Shown here: positions 56,179 through 64,000 of the stretch, piece by piece
Position numbering within the stretch: position 1 is the stretch's first letter
How the letters are laid out: each line of letters starts with the position of its first letter
DNA from: Betaproteobacteria bacterium
Lineage (GTDB): Bacteria; Pseudomonadota; Gammaproteobacteria; Burkholderiales; Casimicrobiaceae
Reading direction: 5' to 3'
DNA length: 64,000 bases
Assembly: GCA_016717855.1 (NCBI GenBank)
Contig: JADKEV010000020.1
Span: forward strand, 1-64,000
Position numbers and translations under genes: made by a program
The notes under the pieces: generated by a model
Seen by the model: only the letters and a program-made list of their open reading frames with translations
What the model was told of the DNA's origin: nothing
Database searches by the model: none

Positions 56179-57561
56179 ATGGCTAGCTTCCCGCGACGCA
56201 GCTTTCCAAGGGCCATGCTGGTGCAACTCGGCGCTGAGCTGTGCGGGTTGTTCGCGGTCGTCCTGCTGACGCTGCGCTTCGCTGCCCAACTGCCGATTCC
56301 GACGCCGAACACGTATTCGTTTGCACTGGTCTTTGCGCTCGTGATCGTGTCGCTGAATGGAGTATTCGGGCTTTACCGCCACATTGGAAACTTGACCTTC
56401 GGCGCATACCTGATGCGCGCAGCTCTTGCCCCCGCCATTGGGATTCCGCTCGCGTACCTGGTGACGGAAGTACTACCGGGCGGCGAGTCCTTTCAAGAGC
56501 ATGTCGTCGTCGTCGGACTGTCCGCACTTGTCGGGCTGTTGCTGGTCCGGCACACTATTGTCCTTCCGCTCGTCCACGCGGTGATGTCGCATCGGGTGTT
56601 GGTGCTTGGCACCGGACCAGAAGCGCAGTTCGTCGAAGCCTCGCTGGCGCGTGTCGGTTCGAAGGGCATTGCCCTGGTTGGGTTCTACGCGCCGGAGAAC
56701 GGTGAGCCGGTGATCGTCTCGGCGCAGCAACTGGTCACCGCGGATCGACGGCTCGAGGATCACGTCCGAAAACTCCGGGTCGACGAGATCATCGTCGCCG
56801 TCCGCCAGCAACGCGGCGGCGTGCTCCCGTTGCGGTCACTCCTTGAGTGCCGGCTGAATGGCGTGCAGGTCACAGACATGGCGCGGTTCTTCGAGCGGGT
56901 ACAGGGCCGCATTCCGATCGATCTGGTGAAAGCGAGCTGGATGATCTACGGGAACGGCTATCGCCAGGGATGGTTGCGCACCATCAACAAGCGGACGACG
57001 GATGTCGTCATTGCCACGCTGCTTCTTGTCCTTACCTTGCCGGTGATGGCGATCGCTGCGGCCATGATCGTGGTTGAGAGCGGAGTGCCCGTTATCTATC
57101 GGCAGACGCGCGTCGGGCGCCGCGGCAAGCACTTCACGATGCTGAAGCTCCGCAGCATGGCGCCTGACGCCGAATCAGCTGACGGGCCGCGGTGGGCTGG
57201 TGTGAACGATTCACGCGTGACCCGCATTGGGCGCCTGATACGCCGCACACGGATAGATGAACTTCCACAACTTATCAACGTTATCCGTGGCGAAATGAGT
57301 CTTGTGGGGCCGCGTCCGGAGCGCCCCGAATTTGTCGCAATGCTGACCGAAAAACTGCCGTTCTACGCTGTCCGACACAGCGTCAAGCCCGGACTCACGG
57401 GCTGGGCGCAAGTTCGGTATTCTTACGGGGCGACGGTCGAGCAATCGATGAAGAAGCTGGAATACGACCTTTACTACGTGAAGAACCACACGCTGGTGCT
57501 GGACTTGCAGATTGTGCTCGAGACGATTCGCGTCGTCCTGTTCGGGGAGGGTGCGCGCTAG
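56179..57561 (+). CDS. Second priming sugar transferase (EpsB/WcaJ-like)
   Basis: A 460-residue paralogue of the transferase at 44529, with the same layout: four N-terminal helices, a CoA-binding-like domain (HRVLVLGTGPEAQFVEASL) and a C-terminal catalytic sugar-transferase domain (MLKLRSMAPDAES, RRTRIDELPQLINVIRGE, LVGPRPERPEF, and the ending YYVKNHTLVLDL). The two copies end with similar residues (VVLFGEGAR and VVLSAKGAR). Start at ATG 56179; an ATG at 56215 is also possible. Two priming enzymes in one locus suggest either two glycans or a choice of first sugar. It is preceded by the sigma-54-type promoter region. Confidence 0.92.
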   Translation: MASFPRRSFPRAMLVQLGAELCGLFAVVLLTLRFAAQLPIPTPNTYSFALVFALVIVSLNGVFGLYRHIGNLTFGAYLMRAALAPAIGIPLAYLVTEVLPGGESFQEHVVVVGLSALVGLLLVRHTIVLPLVHAVMSHRVLVLGTGPEAQFVEASLARVGSKGIALVGFYAPENGEPVIVSAQQLVTADRRLEDHVRKLRVDEIIVAVRQQRGGVLPLRSLLECRLNGVQVTDMARFFERVQGRIPIDLVKASWMIYGNGYRQGWLRTINKRTTDVVIATLLLVLTLPVMAIAAAMIVVESGVPVIYRQTRVGRRGKHFTMLKLRSMAPDAESADGPRWAGVNDSRVTRIGRLIRRTRIDELPQLINVIRGEMSLVGPRPERPEFVAMLTEKLPFYAVRHSVKPGLTGWAQVRYSYGATVEQSMKKLEYDLYYVKNHTLVLDLQIVLETIRVVLFGEGAR

Positions 57562-57928
57562 TCCGCCCCGGAGTGGCGGCTCGGCGTTATTGCATGCCGC
57601 GCGGGCGAGTCCAATGGATCGCTCCCGGAGTGCGGCAAGTCATGGGCCACGGCATCGGACCATCAGCCTTTGTACGACCTGCAGCCGGTGCCTTCTCGTC
57701 GACCACGTCGTGCGCCGCGGGCTGGCGAACGCGAATGCTCGCATCGCACGTGGTATGCTTCAGCCGGGGAGCCGCGCCGTTGCGTGGAAGTCTTTTGCCG
57801 GACCTGGTACCTTGAGCCAGGCATGGTTCAGCGACTCATATTGCTGAGGCGATTGGGGACACTGGCCCACATGCTGCTAGTTCGCCGGCGCAGCGCTTCA
57901 TTGGCGTGAAACTGACTCATTCCAACAC
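57562..57928. other. Spacer before the methyltransferase gene
   Basis: 367 bp without a credible gene. A sigma-54-like element (57863-57878) lies near its right end. Otherwise I see only short open frames with no family pattern. Confidence 0.5.
57863..57878 (+). promoter_or_regulatory. Candidate sigma-54 (RpoN) promoter before the methyltransferase gene
   Basis: TGGCCCACATGCTGCT keeps the GG-N10-GC core of -24/-12 promoters; -24 is TGGCCC (consensus TGGCAC) and -12 is CTGCT (consensus TTGCT). It lies about 50 bases before the start codon, a suitable distance. It is weaker than the site at 55895. Confidence 0.45.
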
Positions 57929-58555
57929 ATGAAGTTTCTTGAGCAATTCGCCTCCGAGACATCGCCGTCCCGCGTGCTATTGGCCAAGCTTTGGCGGCGC
58001 TATGCCCTGCGGAAGCTGTCCGCGAGCGACAACCACGAGGGCCTGCAAAGGCTGTATGCCTTGCCCGATCCTTGGGACATGCGCTCGGAACGCGAGCAGG
58101 CACGGTTTGTTCAGACGAATGCTCTGATAGAAGAGCTGATGGGGCCCGTTGGCTCCGTACTTGAGATCGGCTGCGGCGAAGGGCATCAGAGTAAGCATCT
58201 CGCATTGCTCTGCGATCGACTTGACGGCATCGATGTCAGCGAGCGCGCCGTGCTGCGGGCGCGCTCGCGTGCGCCGCGTTGTCGCTTCGGCGTTGGCGAG
58301 GTGTCGACACTGCCTTGGACGCTGCCTGACGGTGAGCGCTACGATCTGGTGGTCGCCTGTGAGGTGCTCTATTACATGAACGATATCGAAGCCACGTTGC
58401 GCGCGATGTCCCGGCAAGGGCGGGCTTGCCTGGTCACGTTCTTTTGCCCTTCAGCACGTCTGGTGGCCCCGCATCTCGTGAACATGCCCGGCGTGCAGCG
58501 CGGATGGCTCTTTCACGACCCGTACGCCTGGCTCTGGGCATATTGGCGGCCATGA
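57929..58555 (+). CDS. SAM-dependent methyltransferase (NodS-like)
   Basis: A 208-residue class I methyltransferase with motif I LEIGCGEG (78-85), acidic motif II GIDVSERAVLRA, and motif post-I/III YDLVVACEVLYYMND. The family pattern (DPWDMRSEREQARF before motif I and VLYYM after it) is that of NodS-like and polysaccharide-locus methyltransferases; it could methylate a sugar, an amino sugar or a small acyl group. The C-terminal end, with several tryptophans, is short. It starts the right-hand biosynthetic block after a 367-bp spacer. Confidence 0.85.
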   Translation: MKFLEQFASETSPSRVLLAKLWRRYALRKLSASDNHEGLQRLYALPDPWDMRSEREQARFVQTNALIEELMGPVGSVLEIGCGEGHQSKHLALLCDRLDGIDVSERAVLRARSRAPRCRFGVGEVSTLPWTLPDGERYDLVVACEVLYYMNDIEATLRAMSRQGRACLVTFFCPSARLVAPHLVNMPGVQRGWLFHDPYAWLWAYWRP

Positions 58556-58694
58556 GCGTGTTCTGTCGGCTCGGTATCGTGGGCGTCGAATGTCCGGGCG
58601 CACTGGCCGCCGGCCTGACTTCCTGCTGCGGCCGGAAGCGGCCCCGGCATGATTGGATCAACCCGCACCGCCAGCCCGTTGGAGGGAACCGGTG

Positions 58695-60056
58695 ATGTAT
58701 GAGAAATTGTTCAGGTATGGGTTGTTTCCGGCCTATGAAACCCTGAGGGGCCGCGCCACGGTGCGGCACATCGCCGAGTACCGGGATGGCCAGTGGCTGG
58801 ACGAAACTCAGCTGGCCCAACTGCAATTGACCAAGTTGAACGCGCTGCTGGCGTACTGCTGGGAGCATGTGCCGTTTCTGCAGGATCATTGGCGTGCGGC
58901 CGGATGCCGGCCCGGCACCCTGAGACATACTTCTGAATTGGCGCAATACCCGACGCTGACCAAGACCCTGATAACGGCGAATTATCAAGACATGGTGGCG
59001 CGGCCCTGGCGCGGTCGCACGTTGGCGAAGGCTACGGGAGGCTCTACGGGCGAGCCTTTTCGTTGCGAATACACGATGGAGGCCTATGCGCGCCGTACGG
59101 CAGTGATGTGGCGGGGCTATGGCTGGGGTGGTGCGTCGCTGGGTACACGCACCGCGTACGTCTGGGGTACCGGCATGCGCGGAAGCGGATGGGGAGGGCT
59201 CAAGGATCGCCTCTATCATGCAGCCTTCAACCGCAGGTTTTTTGATGCGCTGAACATGAACGATGCCAACATCGACGCGCGCATCGCGGCGATACAACGC
59301 TACCGCCCCGCGGCGTTGGTCGGTTATGTTGCGCCCGTCGTGTTGCTGGCCAGACGCATGCTCGCCACCGGTGCCCGTGTGCCGGGCTTGCGGGGCGTGC
59401 TGACGGGCGCCGAAGCGCTGCACCAGGTCGAGCGCAGCGATATTGAACAGGCGTTCGGCTGCAAGGCGTTCGATACCTATGGATCGCGCGAAGTGATGCT
59501 GATGGCTGCCGAGTGCGCGCACCATGAAGGCCTGCACGTCAGCGCCGACCATCTTCTGCTGGAGACATTGGGAGCCGATGGCGCGCCGGTGGCGGCCGGT
59601 GAGTCGGGCGCGGTCGCAGTTACCGACTTTCACAACTTTGGCATGCCGCTGGTGCGTTACCTGAACGGCGATGCCGCGACCTATTCCACCCGGAATTGCA
59701 GCTGCGGTCGCGGGCTGCCGCTTTTGGAGTCGATCGATGGCCGCGTGTTGGATCTCTTGAAGACTCCGGACGGGCGCCACATTCCTGGCGAGTACTTCGT
59801 CATGGTCATGCTTGGGTGGCCTGAAGTTCGACAGTGGCAGGTGGTGCAAACGGCGCCTGATTCGCTGCAGTTCCGCCTGGTTTCGAACCAGCCGTTGACG
59901 CCAGATCAGCACGCCAGTCTGATCAAGTCAGTGCAGCCCCTGCTTGGCGACGCGATGCGTGTCGAGATCGTGTCCGTCGACTCCATCGCGCCAACACCCT
60001 CGGGCAAGCGCAGGCTTACCGTGGCTTGCGCCAATGCCGCTCGCATTGTCGACTGA
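58695..60056 (+). CDS. CapK/PaaK-like adenylate-forming enzyme
   Basis: A 453-residue member of the phenylacetate-CoA ligase-like (PaaK/CapK) group of adenylating enzymes. The ATP-binding motif TGGSTGEPF starts at residue 114. TYGSREVMLMAAEC, VTDFHNFGMPLVRYLNGD and a C-terminal SIDGRVLDLLKTPDG follow the CapK pattern. CapK proteins occur in capsule and exopolysaccharide loci, where they are thought to activate an acid (amino acid, fatty or aryl acid) for decoration; the substrate is unknown. GGAGGG eight bases before the ATG fixes the start. Confidence 0.9.
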   Translation: MYEKLFRYGLFPAYETLRGRATVRHIAEYRDGQWLDETQLAQLQLTKLNALLAYCWEHVPFLQDHWRAAGCRPGTLRHTSELAQYPTLTKTLITANYQDMVARPWRGRTLAKATGGSTGEPFRCEYTMEAYARRTAVMWRGYGWGGASLGTRTAYVWGTGMRGSGWGGLKDRLYHAAFNRRFFDALNMNDANIDARIAAIQRYRPAALVGYVAPVVLLARRMLATGARVPGLRGVLTGAEALHQVERSDIEQAFGCKAFDTYGSREVMLMAAECAHHEGLHVSADHLLLETLGADGAPVAAGESGAVAVTDFHNFGMPLVRYLNGDAATYSTRNCSCGRGLPLLESIDGRVLDLLKTPDGRHIPGEYFVMVMLGWPEVRQWQVVQTAPDSLQFRLVSNQPLTPDQHASLIKSVQPLLGDAMRVEIVSVDSIAPTPSGKRRLTVACANAARIVD

Positions 60057-60071
60057 TGGCGCTGCCAGGTC

Positions 60072-60764
60072 ATGTCTACCGAACGCATGGCGGAACCACG
60101 GCAACGGGACATCATCCTGGGCCGTCACTCAACAGTATGGAAGGCACTGCAGGGCCATCCACTCCTGGCCCAAAAGTCCCACATTGTCATTGGCCACCGC
60201 GAACTGCCGAGCCTTGTCATCGAACCGGGTGACAGGGTATGGGTCCTGTCCTATTCACGCGAGCCGGCGCAGAACAGTGCGCTGCTGGCGCAGTTGCGCG
60301 CCGCGCCTGCCCGTGAGGTTGTGTATGTCAGCTCTTCGTCAACCATCGTGTGCGGCATGACCAACTGCTACGATTATCCCCGTGTCAAACACCTTGCCGA
60401 ACTCGAAGCACAGGCTCTTCCCAACGGCCGGGTCCTCACGCTCGGGCAGGTTTATGAGCAGGCGATCCGGCTCCCGGGCGGTCTGAGCATGGCCACATCC
60501 ATCGATCAACTCGCCGCCTTCATCGTGCGACCGGAATGGCCCGATGGAGACGGTCGCGGCACGAACCTCTTCAATGTCGTGAATCGCCCCTTTGACAGCG
60601 CCTGGGAGGCCAGGGCCTATCGCGCCTATGGGTGGATGCAGAAGCACACTGGCCGTTGGCCCTGCCTGTTGCGCCCTGTCGACATCGTGCTGCGTGCGCT
60701 GGGCTGGCGCTGGTACGGCTACGTCTTTCTGAGCAACAGGCTATGGGCAGCGACGATCTCGTAA
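60072..60764 (+). CDS. SDR-like protein of unknown function in the polysaccharide locus
   Basis: 230 residues. I do not recognise a named family. Traces of a Rossmann/SDR fold are visible: a strand-turn VVYVSSSST at about 83-91 and a YxxxK-like YPRVK soon after it. The usual glycine-rich nucleotide motif at the N-terminus is missing; the N-terminal part instead reads KSHIVIGHRELPSL. It may be a degenerate or non-catalytic epimerase-like protein. The C-terminus ends in aromatic-rich helices (WRWYGYVFLSNRLW). It is 15 bp after capK and overlaps the next gene by 22 bases, so it belongs to this operon and probably acts with those two enzymes. Confidence 0.6.
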   Translation: MSTERMAEPRQRDIILGRHSTVWKALQGHPLLAQKSHIVIGHRELPSLVIEPGDRVWVLSYSREPAQNSALLAQLRAAPAREVVYVSSSSTIVCGMTNCYDYPRVKHLAELEAQALPNGRVLTLGQVYEQAIRLPGGLSMATSIDQLAAFIVRPEWPDGDGRGTNLFNVVNRPFDSAWEARAYRAYGWMQKHTGRWPCLLRPVDIVLRALGWRWYGYVFLSNRLWAATIS

Positions 60765-61957
60765 TCGGCTCCGGTCTGGCCGCACTCGGCGCGGTGCTCG
60801 GCCTGCTGGCACAGCCCGATCGCAGGGTCACGGTCCTCTGCGGGCCGCAGGAGGGACGCTTTTTGCACTATGACGGGCGCGCACTGGCTCCCTGTGCGTT
60901 TCTCGGCCCGGGAGGCCTGGGCAGCCACTGGCATGGCGTGATTCCGACAGGCTTGCGCGTCCGCCCAGGGGATATCAGCGACGCCGAGTTTTCACTGGTC
61001 TTCCGCCGTTTCTACCCACATGCCGACATCAATGCGCGAATCGGCAAACCCGCTCTCTTCGTACCATGGCGGCCGATTCGCCCTTGGGCGGAACTTCAGC
61101 AGCTCGCCGCGGCGCATGGCGCGCCGCGTTTGAGCCTGTTGCACGAGCCGGCACTGAATCTGCGGCAGGAAGGCAACCACGTTCATATTGGGACAGCCAG
61201 CAGAAAGCTGCGCACGACGCGTTGCTGGGTCGCGGCCGGGGCGCTCCATACGCCTACCCTGTTGGCTGCGTCATTCGGCAAGCGGCTTGCGCGCGGCTTC
61301 GCGTCCGATCATGTGGTGTGCTACCTCGGGCAACTTGAGAGTCAGCCTCGGCCTGATGTTCGGTACACGCGGAACGGCTTGTACTTCCCCGCGATAGCCG
61401 ACGCGAGGGATCGGGCGCTCTACACTCTCCGTCCGGCCAGGTTTGACTTCCGACGTCTGGACGCCGGTTTTGAACGCCGCCAGATCTTCGGCTTGCCGAC
61501 CGGCACGTTGCTGGTGAAGTTGATGAAAGGGCTGTCTCCAGGCCTGCTGGCGGAGGCTTTGTACAACCGCCTGGGTTTTTTTGGTGGTTCGCGCTGTCAC
61601 AGTGCCTATGCACAGATCCATGTGCGGGATGCCTATGTAGTGCGGGAGGGGCATTCGCCATTACTTGCGCAACCCGACCGGATTCGTGCCGCATCCGACC
61701 TGGTGCGCGCAGCCCAGCCTTTTGGCAACCTGCTCACCTCGAAACGTCCGGATCTCTATTCGCCGGGCATCCATTTGCATCACACACTGGATGCTGCGGC
61801 AATGGCAGCCGAAGGGCTGGACGATGCGGCCGGCTCCGTGCAAGTGCTCGACGCCTCGGCACTCACCGATATTGGTGCCGAACATCATAGCTTCAAGACG
61901 TTGGTGAGTGCATATGCTCGCGTGCAACGCAGGGCGTCTGGCGGAACGCTTCCATGA
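60743..61957 (+). CDS. GMC-like FAD oxidoreductase in the polysaccharide locus
   Basis: A 404-residue flavoprotein. The N-terminal FAD-binding motif (LVIGSGLAALGAVLGLL, GxGxxA type) follows the start. GGLGSHWHG resembles the GMC/choline-oxidase-like flavin contact, VAAGALHTPTLL matches the GMC second signature (AGAxxTPxLL), and the C-terminal SPGIHLHHTLD resembles the active-site histidine region. GMC enzymes oxidize alcohols or sugars; similar proteins occur beside CapK genes in polysaccharide loci. The substrate is unknown. The ATG lies inside the end of the preceding gene, and the stop overlaps the next start (ATGA), so the three genes are translationally linked. Confidence 0.78.
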   Translation: MGSDDLVIGSGLAALGAVLGLLAQPDRRVTVLCGPQEGRFLHYDGRALAPCAFLGPGGLGSHWHGVIPTGLRVRPGDISDAEFSLVFRRFYPHADINARIGKPALFVPWRPIRPWAELQQLAAAHGAPRLSLLHEPALNLRQEGNHVHIGTASRKLRTTRCWVAAGALHTPTLLAASFGKRLARGFASDHVVCYLGQLESQPRPDVRYTRNGLYFPAIADARDRALYTLRPARFDFRRLDAGFERRQIFGLPTGTLLVKLMKGLSPGLLAEALYNRLGFFGGSRCHSAYAQIHVRDAYVVREGHSPLLAQPDRIRAASDLVRAAQPFGNLLTSKRPDLYSPGIHLHHTLDAAAMAAEGLDDAAGSVQVLDASALTDIGAEHHSFKTLVSAYARVQRRASGGTLP

Positions 61958-63159
61958 GCGCGCCGGCACAGGAGAATGGCGTTTCCAGGCCGGGGTCGGG
62001 AATCGTCTATTTTGGCAATGAGTGGTTTGCAGAGAATCGGACCAGCAGCCACCATATGGCTAGACGCCTGGCTGGGCATTCACGCCTGCTTTATGTTGAT
62101 TCTCCGGGCATGCGCGCGCCCGTTGCGAGCGGCCGCGATCTGCGTCGCATCTGGACCAAATTGGCGCAGGCCCTGAAGCGGCCACGCGAGGTCTTGCCCG
62201 GCTTGTGGCATTGCACAGTGCCGCAGCTGCCGTGGCGGACGATGCCCGGAATCGAGCGCTTGAACCGGGCCTACGGTGCCTGGGCCGTGCGACGTGCGAT
62301 GCGCCATGTCGGCATTGTGCGGCCAATCCTGTGGTTTGTGCTGCCACACCCGAGTTTCATGCTCGATGCTGTGCCGCATGAATTGGCGATCTACTATTGC
62401 ATAGACGACTACGCCGCTCATCCCGGAGTCGATGCGGCGAGCATGCGCGCCTGCGATGACATGCTGACGCGGCGCGCGGATCATGTTTTTGTGGCGCCGC
62501 CGGCACTGGTGGCGGCAAAACTGGCGATCAACCCGAACACATCGTTCGCACCGCACGGTGTTGATGTCGCGATGTTCGCCACTGCTCAGGATGCCGCGAC
62601 TCAGGTGCCCGCGGCTGCAGCACGCTTGCCGCATCCGGTGATCGGGTACTTCGGGCTGATTGCGGCCTGGACCGACCTTGAAATGCTGGAGGCCATAGCC
62701 CGGCAACGCCCTCAATGGAATCTGCTGTTGGTTGGCCATGCCACGGTGGATGTGGGAAACCTCGCGCGGTTGCCGAATGTGGCGATGGTCGGTGCCCAGC
62801 CGTACGAGTCGCTTCCCGGCTGGGCCAAGGCCTTCGATGTAGCTATCATCCCCTATCGGCTGAATGAGCAGGTGCGTAACGCCAATCCGCTCAAGCTGCG
62901 CGAATACCTGGCAACCGGCAAGCCGGTCGTGTCGGTGCGCACGCCCGAGGTGGAGCGCTTTGCTACGATGCTGCATATCGGCGAAGGTGTGCCGGGCTTC
63001 ATCAGCGCAATCGATGCGGCCCTGCGCGAGGAAGGATCGAACTTGCGCTCGCGGCGCATGGCGGCGGTGCGCGACATGGGCTGGGAGCAGCGGGCCGATG
63101 CAACGCTGGCCATAGTGCGCCAGGCGCTGGCACGTCGTGCGAGCGGGGTGGGCCGTTGA
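61954..63159 (+). CDS. Glycosyltransferase (GT-B fold, group 1, TuaH-like)
   Basis: A 401-residue glycosyltransferase. The N-terminal domain contains the GNEWFAENRTSSHHMARRL segment; the C-terminal domain shows GYFGLIAAWTDLEMLEAIA, NLLLVGHATV and the donor-binding end FDVAIIPYRLNEQ with NPLKLREYLATGKPVVS. The latter carries the E-Lx-xGKPV pattern of GT4-type enzymes. It resembles the TuaH-like transferases of teichuronic acid and EPS loci. It adds a sugar during repeat-unit assembly; donor and acceptor are unknown. Its ATG overlaps the GMC-like stop by 4 bases. Confidence 0.9.
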   Translation: MSAPAQENGVSRPGSGIVYFGNEWFAENRTSSHHMARRLAGHSRLLYVDSPGMRAPVASGRDLRRIWTKLAQALKRPREVLPGLWHCTVPQLPWRTMPGIERLNRAYGAWAVRRAMRHVGIVRPILWFVLPHPSFMLDAVPHELAIYYCIDDYAAHPGVDAASMRACDDMLTRRADHVFVAPPALVAAKLAINPNTSFAPHGVDVAMFATAQDAATQVPAAAARLPHPVIGYFGLIAAWTDLEMLEAIARQRPQWNLLLVGHATVDVGNLARLPNVAMVGAQPYESLPGWAKAFDVAIIPYRLNEQVRNANPLKLREYLATGKPVVSVRTPEVERFATMLHIGEGVPGFISAIDAALREEGSNLRSRRMAAVRDMGWEQRADATLAIVRQALARRASGVGR

Positions 63160-63244
63160 TCGTCCCGGTGCTGAAGGCGGCGCGGCACCGTTCCGCCGTG
63201 CGTTCGAACGCGCATTCCAGCGGCCCAAACGGGTACACTTGGCC

Positions 63245-63871
63245 ATGAACTTCATCTGGCAGATGACATCGCTGCTCACTGCGAACCTGGTACGGACTCG
63301 CGGGCCGACTAGCGGCGATTCGGTGTACCTCACCTTCGACGACGGACCCGACCCGGCGCAAACCGACCGCCTCCTGGCCTTGTTGGCACGGCACAATGCC
63401 AAGGCCAGTTTTTTTCTGATTGGCGAACGCGCGGAGGCTTCGCCTGATTTGGTGGTTCGCATCCTGGCCGGTGGCCACGCAGTCGGAAATCACTCGATGA
63501 CCCATCAGCCGATGCGCCAAATCGGGACGCGCGCGCAATTGCAGCAGATCGATCAGGCCGATGCAGTGCTGCAGCGGATCGACGGAAACCGGTGGCATGC
63601 CTTTCGCCCGCCCAACGGGCGGGTCACTTGGGTCGTTCTGCTGTCCACCTTGTGGCGACGGCGTCCGCTGGTGTTGTGGAGCATCGATAGCATGGACTAC
63701 AAGCTCGATCACCAGGCTGTTGTTGGGCGGCTGCGCGCCATGCCCCCCAAGGACGGAGACATCATCCTGTTTCACGACGATGGAGAGTGCGCATTGCTTG
63801 CGCTGGAAGTGCTGCTGCCGGAATGGGAGCGTGCCGGAATGCGTTTCCCGCCCCTGGAGTGCGCGGGGTAG
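63245..63871 (+). CDS. Polysaccharide deacetylase (NodB homology domain)
   Basis: A 208-residue carbohydrate esterase family 4 protein. It has the metal-binding and catalytic TFDDGPDP (Asp32, Asp33), the histidine pair in NHSMTH (His83, His87), the RPPNGR motif 3, and DIILFHDDG near the C-terminus. It would remove acetyl groups from N-acetylated residues of the polysaccharide. I chose the ATG at 63245, as the family domain begins there; a longer reading from a GTG at 63137 would overlap the glycosyltransferase. No signal peptide is apparent, so it may act on lipid-linked intermediates inside the cell. Confidence 0.88.
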   Translation: MNFIWQMTSLLTANLVRTRGPTSGDSVYLTFDDGPDPAQTDRLLALLARHNAKASFFLIGERAEASPDLVVRILAGGHAVGNHSMTHQPMRQIGTRAQLQQIDQADAVLQRIDGNRWHAFRPPNGRVTWVVLLSTLWRRRPLVLWSIDSMDYKLDHQAVVGRLRAMPPKDGDIILFHDDGECALLALEVLLPEWERAGMRFPPLECAG

Positions 63872-63880
63872 CGCGTCCTG

Positions 63881-64000
63881 ATGCTGAACATCGCCCGCCC
63901 ATTTTTCTGGCTGCTGTTCTATCTGGTCATCTTGTATGTGCGGCCTCAAGAGTATGTGCCAAGCCTGATGGGCACGCCGGTGGTCCCGGTCTCGCTGACC
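63881..64000 (+). CDS. Start of a membrane protein, probable O-antigen polymerase/ligase-type protein (truncated by window end)
   Basis: Only the first 40 codons are present. They encode a hydrophobic helix (FFWLLFYLVILYVRP) followed by QEYVPSLMGTPVVPVS, an opening seen in Wzy/O-antigen-ligase-like proteins of exopolysaccharide loci. The ATG lies 9 bases after the deacetylase stop. The rest lies outside the window, so the call rests on the first helix and on context. Confidence 0.5.
   Translation, partial: MLNIARPFFWLLFYLVILYVRPQEYVPSLMGTPVVPVSLT

Noticed and set aside
56174..56187. GG-N10-GC pattern overlapping the start codon of the second priming transferase
   Set aside because: It overlaps the ATG and its -12 box reads TAGC; most likely chance.

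Overview
The window is GC-rich chromosomal DNA from a proteobacterium, most likely a betaproteobacterium (Burkholderiales, Rhodocyclales or Nitrosomonadales type). Evidence: an rpfE-recJ pair, LolCD, a TonB/ExbBD cassette, class II fumarase, a serine-glyoxylate aminotransferase and, on the right, an exosortase-A (XrtA/PEP-CTERM)-type exopolysaccharide locus. No tRNA, rRNA, CRISPR array, intact transposase or phage gene was seen. The species cannot be named from sequence alone.

Layout. 1-8165: housekeeping genes: the 3' end of rimO, a FabG/PhaB-type reductase behind a perfect FNR/Anr box, an EamA permease, recJ coupled to an rpfE-like gene, lolC-lolD, and a HhH-GPD DNA glycosylase. 8302-17906: a peptide-type ABC importer operon with two paralogous binding proteins, an exported M3 zinc oligopeptidase placed inside the operon, two permeases and a fused double ATPase. 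18068-21941: two GNAT acetyltransferases flanking tldD-pmbA. 22192-27857: a TonB-dependent receptor followed by exbB-exbD-exbD-tonB; the tonB reading frame is broken by one base in a C run. 27931-29434: an ECF sigma factor with two small membrane proteins. 29553-34421: a short type II secretion set, gspD-gspE-gspF. 34608-43651: metabolism and redox genes (fumC, a large FAD/Fe-S oxidase with a probable 5' frameshift, sgaA-like aminotransferase, enoyl-CoA hydratase, CoA-transferase, a DsbA/DsbB-type pair).

43652-44528 is a decayed spacer with the relic of a sensor kinase. It forms the left edge of the polysaccharide locus, which runs off the right end. First block (44529-52230, + strand): priming sugar transferase, Wza-type export lipoprotein, Wzz-type chain-length protein, tyrosine autokinase, outer-membrane barrel protein and AAA ATPase, the known core order of XrtA-linked EPS loci. 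Second block (53164-55594 on the - strand): WbpO/TviB- and WbpP/TviC-type enzymes expected to make UDP-GalNAcA, plus a YdcF-family protein. Third block (56179 to the end, + strand): a second priming transferase, a methyltransferase, a CapK-type adenylate-forming enzyme, an SDR-like protein of unknown function, a GMC-like flavoprotein, a glycosyltransferase, a polysaccharide deacetylase and the start of a membrane protein. The exosortase itself and its PEP-CTERM targets are not in the window. Sigma-54-type -24/-12 elements precede genes of the third block, one with a palindrome upstream.

Three intergenic spots (after lolD, after the ABC ATPase gene, after gspF) carry the same paired inverted repeat, a BIME/REP-like family.
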